Shown here in pieces: positions 23,917-33,559 of a stretch of DNA of 64,000 nucleotides (the first letter of the stretch is position 1; each line of letters opens with the position of its first letter). The notes under the pieces were generated by a model that was not told the DNA's origin, did not search any database, and saw only the letters and a list, made by a program, of their open reading frames with translations. The translations under genes were made by a program, and so were the position numbers. The stretch lies in NCBI RefSeq assembly GCF_000423665.1, contig NZ_KE384071.1:466690-530689 (forward strand), read 5' to 3'. Origin of the DNA: Solirubrobacter soli DSM 22325 (lineage in GTDB: Bacteria; Actinomycetota; Thermoleophilia; Solirubrobacterales; Solirubrobacteraceae).

Positions 23917-25104
23917 ATGTCAATGCGCCTCTGGTTGGCCGTGTTGTGCGGCTACTTCGCCTTGGGCGCGACGATCCAGGCGCTGCCTTCGGTGGTCGCG
24001 GGCGGCCCGGGCACGATCGGCCTGCTCGTCACGCTCGCGGCGGCCGCGACCGCGATCACCCGTCCGTTCGCCGGCCGCCTCGCCGACCGCGGCCGCGCGC
24101 TTCCGGTCGCCCGTGTGGGCGCCGCACTGGTGGCGGTCGGCGCGGCCGCCCACCTCGTGGCGGACACGCCGGTGGCGCTGGCGCTCGCCCGGCTGACGAT
24201 CGGCGCCGGCGAAGGAGCGCTCTTCACGGGCGCGCTCGCCCGCGTGCTCGAAGCGGCCGCGGTCACCCGCCGCGGCCGCCTGATCGGCCACTTCGGCCTG
24301 TCGATGTGGGGAGGCCTCACCCTCGGCCCGGTCGTCGCCGCGACGATGAGCCCGCGCGGAGCGCTGTGGCTGGCGGCGACGATGGGCGCGGCGGCGCTCG
24401 CGCTGACGGCCGCGCGTCTCGCCACGCCCGGCCGCGTCGGCGCCCCACGGGCGCGCCTCGCCGCGCCCGCCCCCGAGGTCACCCCGCCCGCGCGTCTCGC
24501 CACGCCCGGCCGCGTCGTCGCCCCGCCCGCGCGCGCCGCCGCGCGGCCGTCCCTCATCCCCCGCGCGGCGTGGCGGCCCGGCCTCGTGCTCGGGCTGGCG
24601 TCGTTCGGGTACGGGACGGTGATCGCGTTCGCGGTGTTGGAGGCCGGGAGCGGCGCGCTCGGCGTGTTCGCCGGGGCGTTCCTCGTCGTGCGGCTGCTCG
24701 GGAGCCGCCTCGTCGACGACCTCGGGCCGCGCACCGTCCTCGTCGCGTCGGCGGTGCTCGAGGCCGGCGCGCTCGCCACCGTCGGTGTCGCCGGGCTCGT
24801 CTCGCTGGCGGCCGCGGGCGCGGCACTCGCGCTCGTCTTCCCCGCGCTCGCGCTCTGGGTCGTCGAGGCCGCGGGGGAACGCGAGCGCGGCGCCGCCGTG
24901 GGCGCGATGACGTCGTGCTGGGACGTGGGGATCGCGGCCGCGGGACCGGTGGGCGCGCTGCTCGTCTCGCCCGGGCACCTCGCGCCGGCGTTCATCGCGG
25001 CGAGCGGTCTGGCAGCGCTCGCGGCGGTCGGCGCGACCCCTGAGCGGACTAGGGAGTTCCCTGATTTAGGGCGCGCCGCGAGGCAGCAGGATGCGGCGCC
25101 ATGA
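23917..25104 (+). CDS. MFS transporter
   Basis: A 395-residue, about 12-segment major facilitator. ATG 23917 is chosen because it lies 8 bases past the TACCGT box; a second ATG at 23923 is possible. The family loop between segments 2 and 3 appears as GRLADRGRALPVARVG. The central cytoplasmic loop (about 165-210) is an Arg/Ala/Pro repeat with duplicated ARLATPGRV units, an unusual low-complexity insert. Likely a drug or metabolite exporter under control of the divergent TetR regulator. Its stop overlaps the start of the following cupredoxin gene. Confidence 0.86.
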   Translation: MSMRLWLAVLCGYFALGATIQALPSVVAGGPGTIGLLVTLAAAATAITRPFAGRLADRGRALPVARVGAALVAVGAAAHLVADTPVALALARLTIGAGEGALFTGALARVLEAAAVTRRGRLIGHFGLSMWGGLTLGPVVAATMSPRGALWLAATMGAAALALTAARLATPGRVGAPRARLAAPAPEVTPPARLATPGRVVAPPARAAARPSLIPRAAWRPGLVLGLASFGYGTVIAFAVLEAGSGALGVFAGAFLVVRLLGSRLVDDLGPRTVLVASAVLEAGALATVGVAGLVSLAAAGAALALVFPALALWVVEAAGERERGAAVGAMTSCWDVGIAAAGPVGALLVSPGHLAPAFIAASGLAALAAVGATPERTREFPDLGRAARQQDAAP

Positions 25105-25628
25105 CTTACCGCATCGCCGCCGCTGTGGCGGCTCTCGGCGCCTTCGCTGTCGCCGCTGCCCCCGCGGCCGCGGCTCCGAAGAAGAACACGATCACCGCCG
25201 TGGGCGGGATGAAGGTCAAGGCCAACGCGTACGTGCAGGACGCGCAGCACTGGGACGCCGACAGCTACACGGTCAAGTCCGGCGACACGGTGACGCTGCG
25301 CGACAAGTCGACCGACGGGCAGCCGCACACGCTGTCGTTGATCAAGAAGCTGCCCAAGACGACCGCGCAGATCATGGGCTGCGAGGCGTGCGGGCCGCTA
25401 ATGGAGGCCCACCAGGCGAACCCGGAGACGGGTGAGGTCGGCAAGGAGCTCGTCGAGGCCGGGGGGTCCGGCTTCGACACCGGCGGCGACAAGTCCGCCG
25501 CCGGCGACTCGATCTTCCTGCCGCCGAAGGGCAAGGTCACCTTCAAGGTCACGGCCAAGAAGGGCACGACCCTGAACTTCGTCTGCGCCGTGCACCCCTG
25601 GATGCTCGGGACGATCAAGGTCTCCTAG
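25101..25628 (+). CDS. Secreted cupredoxin (plastocyanin-like)
   Basis: A 175-residue protein starting within the stop of the MFS gene (ATGA). Signal peptide 1-25, then one cupredoxin domain with His76, Cys162, His165 and Met168 (CAVHPWM), a full type-1 set. The 86-residue span between the first His and the Cys is longer than in plastocyanin and contains a CEAC pair (94-97) that could form a disulfide. Extracytoplasmic electron transfer or copper binding is expected. Coupling to an efflux pump gene is unexplained. Confidence 0.85.
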   Translation: MTYRIAAAVAALGAFAVAAAPAAAAPKKNTITAVGGMKVKANAYVQDAQHWDADSYTVKSGDTVTLRDKSTDGQPHTLSLIKKLPKTTAQIMGCEACGPLMEAHQANPETGEVGKELVEAGGSGFDTGGDKSAAGDSIFLPPKGKVTFKVTAKKGTTLNFVCAVHPWMLGTIKVS

Positions 25629-25634
25629 CGCGGA

Positions 25635-25667
25635 GGGTGCGGGCTGCCGTGGGGGCGGCCCGCACCC
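25635..25667. terminator. Bidirectional hairpin terminator
   Basis: GGGTGCGGGC (25635-25644) and GCCCGCACCC (25658-25667) form a perfect 10-bp stem with a 13-base loop in the 46-bp gap between the convergent cupredoxin and protease genes. It can serve both strands. Confidence 0.75.
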
Positions 25668-25674
25668 GATCGCG

Positions 25675-26562
25675 TCAGTCCGCCGCAGCGGCGTTGTAGA
25701 CGCTTTGCGCCGTACCGTCGAGGTACGGACCGAACATCACGTCCGGCTGGTTGGAGTACCCGTAGGAGTTCACCGAGTAGAGGTTCGAACCCACGATCCA
25801 GCCGCCGCCGCTGGACCCGCCGGTCATGTCGCAGCCGATGCCCATCGTCGCCGGGCTGGCCGAGTTGTCCGACGTCTGCAGCGGCGAGCTGCACGTCCAC
25901 AGCCGCTCACCCGTGAACGGCGGCGCCGCCGGGTAGCCGTAGGACACGTAGTTCTGCGAGCGGTTGTAGTTGAACGAGATCCCGCGCCCCCCGACGCGGT
26001 CCGTCAACGCCGTCCCGCCTGAGGGAGCGACGACCGCCGCGCCCACGTCGTAGCTGAAGTCACCGCTGTTCCCCCACGCCGACGACGTGAAGAGGTTCGA
26101 GGCCACGTAGACCCCGAGCGGCGCCGACCCGTCCTTGTAGGCGGGCACGAACTCCCAGTTGGTGGCGAAGTCGCCGGGACCCTCGTTCACGCAGTGCCCC
26201 GCGGTCCACACCACGCTCTTGTTCGAGCTCAGCAGCGCGGTCCCGGAGCAGACGTAATCCACGCCTCCCAACGTGAAGAACACCTTGCCGTGGGTGCGCG
26301 TGGGAGCGTTCGTGTAGGGCGTCGTGACCTCCGCGGAGGTCCACGGCAGCGGCGCCGCGGCGGCCTTCGAGACCGAGCCGTCGGCGTTGATCGTGCGTAC
26401 CGCGGGCTTCGCGTTCTGCATCCGCTCCGCGGTCCAGTAATCCGCCACGTCGGCCCGCTGCGCCGAAGAGACGGTTCCCCGCTCGAGGACCTGCGCCTGC
26501 GCGGGTCCGGCCAGGACGAAAGTGGCAGCCAGCAGCGCCGGCGCCAGAGTGAGACGTCGCAA
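25675..26562 (-). CDS. Secreted trypsin-like serine protease
   Basis: A 295-residue product from TTG at 26560-26562. GGGAGG (26568-26573 on the minus strand) lies 5 bases upstream, and this start yields an immediate signal peptide (about 1-22), so it beats the longer frame. The chymotrypsin-fold triad is visible: His in TAGHC, Asp in SYDVG, Ser in GCDMTGGSSGGGW. A propeptide-like stretch (about 23-75) precedes the mature domain. Expected role is extracellular proteolysis. Actinobacterial relatives are annotated as trypsin-like or V8-like peptidases; substrate unknown. Confidence 0.88.
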   Translation of the reverse strand: MRRLTLAPALLAATFVLAGPAQAQVLERGTVSSAQRADVADYWTAERMQNAKPAVRTINADGSVSKAAAAPLPWTSAEVTTPYTNAPTRTHGKVFFTLGGVDYVCSGTALLSSNKSVVWTAGHCVNEGPGDFATNWEFVPAYKDGSAPLGVYVASNLFTSSAWGNSGDFSYDVGAAVVAPSGGTALTDRVGGRGISFNYNRSQNYVSYGYPAAPPFTGERLWTCSSPLQTSDNSASPATMGIGCDMTGGSSGGGWIVGSNLYSVNSYGYSNQPDVMFGPYLDGTAQSVYNAAAAD

Positions 26563-26692
26563 AATTGCCTCCCGAAAGGGACGTCTGTTTTCCCACCAGC
26601 CCGGACACCCCTGCCTCGGGAACTGGTGACGGTTGCCACACCGTAGCGCGGAGCGTTCGGGCAGCCGCACCATATGTCCGCAATCGAATCGC

Positions 26693-26698
26693 TAGCTT
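26693..26698 (+). promoter_or_regulatory. -10 box of a leaderless promoter (ABC ATPase)
   Basis: TAGCTT, then 7 bases, then the ATG at 26706, with no ribosome-binding site. Confidence 0.6.
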
Positions 26699-26705
26699 CG
26701 CCTCA

Positions 26706-27664
<959 letters not shown>

Positions 27665-27668
<4 letters not shown>

Positions 27669-28438
27669 GCCTCGCCTACACCTTGAGCGACACGGCCGTC
27701 CTCGCCCGCCGCAACCTCAAGCGGATTCCGCGCCAGCCCGACCTGCTGATCGCCTACACGGTGCAGCCGGTGATGTTCGTGCTGCTGTTCGTGTACGTCT
27801 TCGGCGGCGCGATCCAGACGCCCGGCTTCGACTACGTCGACTTCCTGATGCCGGGCATCATCGTGCAGTCGATCGCGTTCGGCGGGTTCGTCACCGCGCT
27901 CGGGCTCTCCGAAGACGTCCAGAAGGGCCTGATCGACCGCTTCCGCTCGTTGCCGATGTCGCGGGCGGCGGTGCTCACCGGACGCACGCTGTCGGACATC
28001 CTGCTCAACTGCCTGTCGCTGACCGTGCTGCTGGGGGTCGGCTTCATCGCCGGATTCAACTTCCAGGACACGAGCGTCCCCGAGGTGCTGCTCGGGATCT
28101 TCCTGCTGCTGCTGTTCGGATACGCGTTCTCGTGGATCTTCGCGCTGGTCGGGCTCTTCTCGTCCTCGCCTGAGACCGCGAACTCGATCGGTTTCACGGC
28201 GATCTTCCCGCTCACCTTCGCGTCGTCGGCGTTCGTCCCGGCGGAGTCGATGCCGGACGGCCTGCAGCAGTTCGCCAACGCGAACCCGTTCACGACGGTG
28301 GTCGACGCGGTTCGCCACCTGTGGCTCGGCACACCCGCCAACAGCGACGTCTGGGTGGCGTTCCTGTGGTGCGCGGTCCTGCTCGTGGTCTTCGTGCCGC
28401 TCGCCGTCCGCCGGTACAGGCAGGTCTCCGCCAAATGA
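27665..28438 (+). CDS. ABC-2 type permease (DrrB-like)
   Basis: A 257-residue membrane protein with six hydrophobic segments and the ABC-2 features of DrrB: an amphipathic N-terminus (ARRNLKRIPRQPDLL), FLMPGIIVQSIAF, then DRFRSLPMSRAAVLTGR in the coupling loop, and a NPFTTVVDAVRHL segment. It forms the membrane pore for the preceding ATPase, with which it is translationally coupled. Confidence 0.92.
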
Positions 28439-28457
28439 GGGCTGGCACACTCTGTAG

Positions 28458-29609
28458 GTGCGCGTTTTCGCCACAGTGATCGTGGTGGCGGTGGCGGCGG
28501 TGACGTTGGTCTCCGCGGCCACCGCGCAGGGCCCGGCGAAGGCTTCGGTGGCCGTCGTCTCGGGCACCCTCGGCAACGTGTCGGCCAAGAAGGTCTCCGG
28601 CGGCGGGTCGACCAGCGGGGCGATCCCGGCGAAGCTGCCGAAGGGGATCGAGCTCGGCGACGGCTTCTACAGCCTCACGACGTCGAGCGACGGGACCGCG
28701 TCGGCGCAGGCCGAGGCCGACGACCTCGAGCTGTTCGGCGGCGCCGTGACGGCGTCGCTGGTCTCCCGCAGCGCCACCGCGACCGCCAAGCGCGTCAAGT
28801 ACAGCGGCACCGTGCGCGACCTCGTGCTCGGCGACGAGGACATCGGCTCGGTCAGCCGGGCCAAGACGTACACGTTCGCCTCCGGCAAGGCCGTCGTGAA
28901 CACCGACGGCGCGGCGCTCACGGTCACGTTGACGAAGGACCTGAACGGCTTCCCGGCCGGGACGAAGGTCGTCGTCGCGGAGGTCTCGGCCACAGCGGGC
29001 GCGGCCGCGCCGGAGCCCACCGCGACCGCCTCGCCCACCGCCGAGCCCACGACGACCGCCACGCCCGAGCCGACCGCGACGCCGAAGCCCCGCGACACGA
29101 CCCCGAGCTGGAAGAAGCGGCTGATGTCCAGGCGCTTCATGTTCCCCGTGGCGGGCCAGACGACGATCGGCGGCCCGTTCGGCTCCTTCCGCGCCGACAC
29201 CGGCGCCCACCAGGGCAACGACCTCTTCGCCGACTTCGGCACCCCCGTCGTGGCGGTCGCCGACGGCACGATCAAGAACGTCGGCTCGCTCCCGATCTCC
29301 GGCAACCGCCTGTGGGTGTACGCCGACGGCGGCGACCAGTTCTTCTATGCCCACCTCGCGTCCTTCGCACCGGCCGCCGTCGACGACCGCCACGTCGAGG
29401 CCGGCACCGTCCTCGGCTACATCGGCAACACGGGCGACGCCGAGCCGACCCCGCCGCACCTGCACTTCGAGATCCATCCGAACGGCGGCAAGGCCGTCGA
29501 CCCCAACTCGTTCCTCGTCGCCTGGCAGAAGCGCGCCGGCAACCTCACGGACACGTCCGAGCGTCCCGGCGCCCTCGTCGAGGTCCGAGACTTCATAGGA
29601 GAAGGATGA
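28458..29609 (+). CDS. Secreted M23 (LytM-like) metallopeptidase
   Basis: A 383-residue protein from GTG 28458: signal peptide (1-23), a beta-rich domain of about 150 residues without a firm match, a Pro/Thr/Glu linker (TPEPTATPKP), then the peptidase domain. Zinc motifs are GAHQGND and HLHFE. The family cleaves peptidoglycan cross-bridges or activates amidases; inactive scaffolding members exist, but the zinc residues here look intact. It follows the ABC exporter by 19 bp, and no terminator is seen between them. Confidence 0.85.
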   Translation: MRVFATVIVVAVAAVTLVSAATAQGPAKASVAVVSGTLGNVSAKKVSGGGSTSGAIPAKLPKGIELGDGFYSLTTSSDGTASAQAEADDLELFGGAVTASLVSRSATATAKRVKYSGTVRDLVLGDEDIGSVSRAKTYTFASGKAVVNTDGAALTVTLTKDLNGFPAGTKVVVAEVSATAGAAAPEPTATASPTAEPTTTATPEPTATPKPRDTTPSWKKRLMSRRFMFPVAGQTTIGGPFGSFRADTGAHQGNDLFADFGTPVVAVADGTIKNVGSLPISGNRLWVYADGGDQFFYAHLASFAPAAVDDRHVEAGTVLGYIGNTGDAEPTPPHLHFEIHPNGGKAVDPNSFLVAWQKRAGNLTDTSERPGALVEVRDFIGEG

Positions 29610-29672
29610 GGAGCCTGACCACCGTTCGACGAGGCACCAATCGCAGGTTTCAGGCATTCCGGAGGTGCCGTG

Positions 29673-30062
29673 ATGGCCAGTAGCGAAGAGCCGTCCCCGA
29701 AGCCCACGTTGGTCGAAAGGATGCGCGCGCAGCGGGAGATCCACGCCTTGCGCCCGCTCTACCTGCGGGTGCTGATCACCGTCGCCGGCTTCACGCTGCT
29801 GTTCACCGGCCTGGCGATGCTCGTCCTCCCCGGCCCCGCGCTGGCGGTGATCCCGATCGCCCTGGCGATCCTCTCGCTCGAGTTCGCCTGGGCCGGCCGC
29901 GCCCTCGAGACCGCGCTCGAGAAGGCCGAGCAGGCCAAGCAGTCGGCCAAGGAGACCTCCCGCACCCAGCGGATCGTCGTCGGCGTCGCGATCGGCCTGG
30001 CGGTGATCGCGGCGGTGATCGCCTCGATCCTCTGGGAGATCCCGGTCGTCCCCTTCACCTAG
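29673..30062 (+). CDS. PGPGW-type small membrane protein
   Basis: A 129-residue protein. ATG 29673 is preferred over the adjacent GTG 29670 because GGAGG (29661-29665) is 7 bases away. A helical charged N-terminus is followed by two or three membrane segments; the central stretch LPGPALAVIPIALAILSLEF matches the PGPGW transmembrane family, which has no known function. Its last base quartet CTAG is shared as stop codon with the convergent DUF2000 gene. Confidence 0.75.
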   Translation: MASSEEPSPKPTLVERMRAQREIHALRPLYLRVLITVAGFTLLFTGLAMLVLPGPALAVIPIALAILSLEFAWAGRALETALEKAEQAKQSAKETSRTQRIVVGVAIGLAVIAAVIASILWEIPVVPFT

Positions 30063-30460
30063 CGGAGCAGGCCGAGCGAGCCTGTGAGGCGGCGCAGGAC
30101 CTTGCCGTCGCCGTAGAACGCGAGGCCGAGGTAGTCGGGGGCGTCGGTCGAGGCGACCATCGCGCGGAAGTGCTCGTAGTCGGTCGTCGTCTGGCCTGAG
30201 CGGGGGAAGCCGACGACGCCGATCTCGGCCGCGACGGCCTTGGCGCGCAGCGACGGCAGCTGGTCCGCCTGCGCGCGCAGGACCGGGAGCCCGGTCGTGA
30301 TCAGGCCCGGGTGCTCGTGCCCCGCGCCGTCGACGAAGGCCTCGCCGACCATCCCCGGCACCTTCGTCCCCAGCGTCATCGCCAGCACCGCGGCGGCGTT
30401 CGCCGCCAAGCCGGGCGCCAGCGCCTCGTCGACCACCACCACAGCACGTGTTCCGTTCAC
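30059..30460 (-). CDS. DUF2000 family protein
   Basis: A 133-residue soluble protein starting at GTG 30460, with the DUF2000 pattern: an N-terminal VVVDEALAPGLAANAAAVLAMTLG strand-helix and a C-terminal DYLGLAFYGD segment. Members have a peptidyl-tRNA-hydrolase-like (PTH2) fold and unknown function. The gene shares the CTAG stop quartet with the membrane-protein gene and is divergent from an Lrp-type regulator. Confidence 0.75.
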   Translation of the reverse strand: MNGTRAVVVVDEALAPGLAANAAAVLAMTLGTKVPGMVGEAFVDGAGHEHPGLITTGLPVLRAQADQLPSLRAKAVAAEIGVVGFPRSGQTTTDYEHFRAMVASTDAPDYLGLAFYGDGKVLRRLTGSLGLLR

Positions 30461-30501
30461 ACGACAATCAGAGCACAGCTGCGGAGGATCGGGCCCAACT
30501 T

Positions 30502-30514
30502 CGCACGTCGTGCG
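30502..30514. promoter_or_regulatory. Candidate Lrp/AsnC operator
   Basis: CGCAC (30502-30506) and GTGCG (30510-30514) form a small palindrome inside TT-CGCAC-GTC-GTGCG-GAA, 13 bp before the Lrp-family start codon and in the divergent region with the DUF2000 gene. Autoregulation by the adjacent regulator is a plausible reading. Confidence 0.4.
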
Positions 30515-30527
30515 GAAGAATCACCGC

Positions 30528-31001
30528 ATGGTTCGACTTGATGCGACGGACTGGGCGATTCTCGACGTCCTGCAGGACGATGCACGGACGAGCAACCGCG
30601 ACCTGGCGGCGGCGGTCCACGTCTCGCCGTCCACGTCGTCGGAGCGGGTCCGCAACCTCAAGGCCGACGGCGTCATCCGCGGCTACCACGCCGACGTGGA
30701 CTACGGCGCCCTCGGCCGCCACGTGCAGGCGCTGACCGCGGTCACGATCCGCCCGCCCACCCGCGAGATCATCGAGGCGTTCCGCAACTGGGTCTCGGAG
30801 CTGCCGGAGATCGTCGGCGTGTTCGTGGTCTCCGGCGCGGCGGACTTCCTGCTGCACGTCGCGGTGCCGGACACCGACGCGCTCTACGCCTTCGTGATCG
30901 ACCGCCTGACCGAGCGCGCCGAGGTCGCCGACGTCAACACCTCGGTGGTCTACGAGCACATCCGCCGCACGGTGCTGGAGCCCCTCACCCACTCGGGATG
31001 A
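30528..31001 (+). CDS. Lrp/AsnC-family transcriptional regulator
   Basis: A 157-residue protein with an N-terminal winged helix (LDATDWAILDVLQDDARTSN, then LAAAVHVSPSTSSERVRNL) and a C-terminal RAM/ligand-binding domain (VSELPEIVGVFVVSGAADFLLHVAVPD). Such proteins sense amino acids or related small molecules and form octamers. The gene ends 36 bp before a 14-segment drug-type exporter, which is a likely target. Confidence 0.92.
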   Translation: MVRLDATDWAILDVLQDDARTSNRDLAAAVHVSPSTSSERVRNLKADGVIRGYHADVDYGALGRHVQALTAVTIRPPTREIIEAFRNWVSELPEIVGVFVVSGAADFLLHVAVPDTDALYAFVIDRLTERAEVADVNTSVVYEHIRRTVLEPLTHSG

Positions 31002-31037
31002 TGCGGCGCGCCGGCGCGGGTGCGAGCGTCGCCGGCA

Positions 31038-32675
31038 ATGAGCGCAGCCGACGGCCTGAAGTCACCCACGCCGATCCTCGTCACACTCGCGTCCGGCCAG
31101 TTCCTGATGACCCTGGACACGTCGGTGATGAACGTCGCGATCGCGACCGTCGCGGAGGACGTCGGCACCGACGTGAGCGGCATCCAGACGGCGATCACGC
31201 TCTACACGCTGGTGATGGCGACGCTGATGATCACCGGCGGCAAGATCGGCGGGATCATCGGCCGCAAGCGCGCGTTCGCGATCGGGTGCGTGATCTACGG
31301 CTGCGGCTCGCTGACGACCTCGCTCGCGCCGTCGCTGCCGGTACTGCTGATCGGCTGGTCGTTCCTGGAGGGCGTCGGCGCGGCGCTGATCCTGCCCGCG
31401 ATCGTGGCGCTCGTGGCGTCCAACTTCGCGCCCGACGGCCGCCCGCGTGCGTACGGCCTGGTGATGGCGGCGGGCGCGATCGCCGTCGCCGTCGGGCCCC
31501 TCATCGGCGGCCTCTTCACCACCTACCTGAGCTGGCGCCTGGTGTTCGCGGGCGAGGTGCTGATCGTGCTGATGATCCTCGTGCTCACCCGCCGGATCGA
31601 GGACGAGCCGCTCGGCAAGCGGCCGAAGATCGACGTCGTCGGCGTGGTGCTGTCGGCCGCGGGCCTCGGAGCGGCGGTGTTCGGCGTCCTGCGCTCGAGC
31701 AACTGGGGCTGGGTGAACCCCAAGCCGGACGCGCCGGACCTGTTCGGGATCTCCGCGACCCTGTGGCTGATCCTTGGCGGCCTGTTCCTGCTGTGGGTGT
31801 TCTTCGAGTGGGAGCAGCGCTTGGAGAAGCTGGACCGCGAGCCGCTCGTGCGGCCGTCGCTGTTCGCCAGCTCGCAGCTGGTCGGCGGGCTGCGGATGTT
31901 CCTGTTCCAGTACTTCGTGCAGTCCGGCGTCTTCTTCGTCGTCCCGCTGTTCCTCTCGGTCTCGCTCGGGCTCTCGGCGATCGACACCGGCGTGCGGCTG
32001 CTCCCGCTCTCGGTGGCGCTGCTGATCACCGCGGCCGGGATCCCGCGCTACCGGCCGAACGCCAACCCGCGCCGGGTCGTCCGGCTCTCGCTGATCTCGA
32101 TGTTCCTCGGGACGGTCGTACTGCTCGCGTCGATCGACGCCGACGCCTCAGCCGAGATCGTCACGGTCCCGATGCTGCTGCTCGGCCTCGGGATCGGCGC
32201 GCTCGCCTCGCAGCTCGGCAGCGTCACCGTCTCGGCGGTCCCGGACGAGTTCAGCCCCGAGGTCGGCGGTCTGCAGAACACGGCGACGAACGTCGGCGCC
32301 TCGCTGGGCACCGCGCTCGCGGGCTCGGTGCTGATCGCCAGCCTGACCGCGACGCTGCTCACCGGCATCCAGAACAACCCCGCGATCCCGGACCAGGTCA
32401 AGCAGACCGCGAGCACCGAGCTCGCGAGCGGCGTCCCGTTCATCTCCGACGCCGACCTCGAATCGGCCCTGACCGAGGCGGGCGTGACGGGCGAGACCGC
32501 GACGCAGATCTCCGACGAGAACTCGAAGGCGCGCCTGAAGGCCCTGCGCACCAGCCTCGCCGTCGTCGCGCTGGTCGCGGTCGTCGCCCTGCTGTTCTCC
32601 GGCGGCATCCCGACCGTCCAGCCCGGAGCGGCGGCCCCGGACCGAGCGCCGCCGCCCCGCGAGATCACGGTCTAG
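31038..32675 (+). CDS. DHA2-family MFS efflux transporter
   Basis: A 545-residue protein with about 14 hydrophobic segments. ATG 31038 gives a conventional N-terminus; GTG 31020 would add six residues. Family motifs: LDTSVMNVAIATV in segment 1 (motif D1-like), GGKIGGIIGRKRAF between segments 2 and 3, and the SWRLVFAGE segment. A non-membrane loop near residues 435-500 (GIQNNPAIPDQVKQ onward) faces outside and resembles QacA-like members. Probable proton-driven drug or metabolite exporter. It ends on a CTAG shared with the convergent NmrA-like gene. Confidence 0.9.
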   Translation: MSAADGLKSPTPILVTLASGQFLMTLDTSVMNVAIATVAEDVGTDVSGIQTAITLYTLVMATLMITGGKIGGIIGRKRAFAIGCVIYGCGSLTTSLAPSLPVLLIGWSFLEGVGAALILPAIVALVASNFAPDGRPRAYGLVMAAGAIAVAVGPLIGGLFTTYLSWRLVFAGEVLIVLMILVLTRRIEDEPLGKRPKIDVVGVVLSAAGLGAAVFGVLRSSNWGWVNPKPDAPDLFGISATLWLILGGLFLLWVFFEWEQRLEKLDREPLVRPSLFASSQLVGGLRMFLFQYFVQSGVFFVVPLFLSVSLGLSAIDTGVRLLPLSVALLITAAGIPRYRPNANPRRVVRLSLISMFLGTVVLLASIDADASAEIVTVPMLLLGLGIGALASQLGSVTVSAVPDEFSPEVGGLQNTATNVGASLGTALAGSVLIASLTATLLTGIQNNPAIPDQVKQTASTELASGVPFISDADLESALTEAGVTGETATQISDENSKARLKALRTSLAVVALVAVVALLFSGGIPTVQPGAAAPDRAPPPREITV

Positions 32676-33484
32676 GACCAGGCGCCCGAGGCAGCGGTGG
32701 CCCGCGCGTACTCGCCGAAGTCGCGCGGGGCGCGGCCGAGCGCGCGGCGCACGCCGTCCTGGGGTTCGACGTTGCGGCCGTCGAGCACCTCGCGGAACAG
32801 GAACGAGACCAGGTCGGCCTCCTCGTCCGGCACGCCCGCCTCGAGCATCCCGGCGTGGAAGGCGTCGGCGGGGACGCGGACGAAGCGCACCTCGCGGCCG
32901 AGCGCGGCCGAGATCTCCGCGGCGGCCTCGTCGAAGCGCAGCGCCCGCGGACCGGTCAGCTCGTAGATCTGACCGTCGTGCCCGTCCTGGGTGAGCGCCG
33001 CGACCGCGACGTCGGCGATGTCCTCGGCGTCGATGAAGGGCTCGGGCACCGCGCCCGCCGGCAGCGCGATCTCCCCCGCGAGCACCGAGTGCAGCAGGAA
33101 CGCCTCGCTGAAGTTCTGGGCGAACCAGCTGCAGCGGACGACGGTCCACGCCGTGCCCGCCGCGATCAGCTCCTGCTCGGAGCGCTGGGCCTCGGGCTCG
33201 CCGCGGCCGGAGAGCAGCACGAGCCGCTCGACGCCGCGCTCGGCGGCGAGCCGCGCGAACGCGCCGATGATCTCCGGCGCACCCTCGATCGCGAGGTCCG
33301 GATAGAAGGAGACATAGACGGCGGAGACGTCGTCCAGCGCGCGGTCCCACGTGGACGCGTCGTACCAGTCGAACGGCAGCGAACGCGACCCGACGCGCAC
33401 GGAGACGTCCTGCGCGCGCAGCCGCTCGACGATGCGGCGACCCGTCTTGCCGGTGCCGCCTAGAACCAGGGTGTGAGTGCTCAT
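32672..33484 (-). CDS. NmrA-like NAD(P)-binding protein
   Basis: A 270-residue Rossmann protein starting at ATG 33484: LVLGGTGKTGRRIVERL at the N-terminus is the dinucleotide-binding turn, and the rest resembles the NmrA / NAD(P)H:quinone reductase-like atypical SDR group (GPRALRFDEAAAEIS). It may be a redox sensor or reductase. It is divergent from an AraC-family gene whose putative binding sites sit in the shared 75-bp promoter region, so it is likely controlled by that regulator. Confidence 0.85.
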   Translation of the reverse strand: MSTHTLVLGGTGKTGRRIVERLRAQDVSVRVGSRSLPFDWYDASTWDRALDDVSAVYVSFYPDLAIEGAPEIIGAFARLAAERGVERLVLLSGRGEPEAQRSEQELIAAGTAWTVVRCSWFAQNFSEAFLLHSVLAGEIALPAGAVPEPFIDAEDIADVAVAALTQDGHDGQIYELTGPRALRFDEAAAEISAALGREVRFVRVPADAFHAGMLEAGVPDEEADLVSFLFREVLDGRNVEPQDGVRRALGRAPRDFGEYARATAASGAWS

Positions 33485-33526
33485 GTGCGCATTGAAAATG
33501 AGATGCGCGAGCGCCTCCATAGTTGA

Positions 33527-33548
33527 ATTGCGCGAGTTCATGCGCAAT
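33527..33548. promoter_or_regulatory. Candidate AraC-family binding region
   Basis: ATTGCGC (33527-33533) and GCGCAAT (33542-33548) form a perfect inverted pair with 8 bases between. The hexamer TGCGCG recurs as direct copies at 33504-33509 and 33529-33534, and another TGCGC at 33486-33490. Repeated half-sites in the 75-bp gap between nmrA-like and araC-like genes suggest control by the AraC-type regulator. Confidence 0.5.
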
Positions 33549-33559
33549 CGTCTAGCGCC

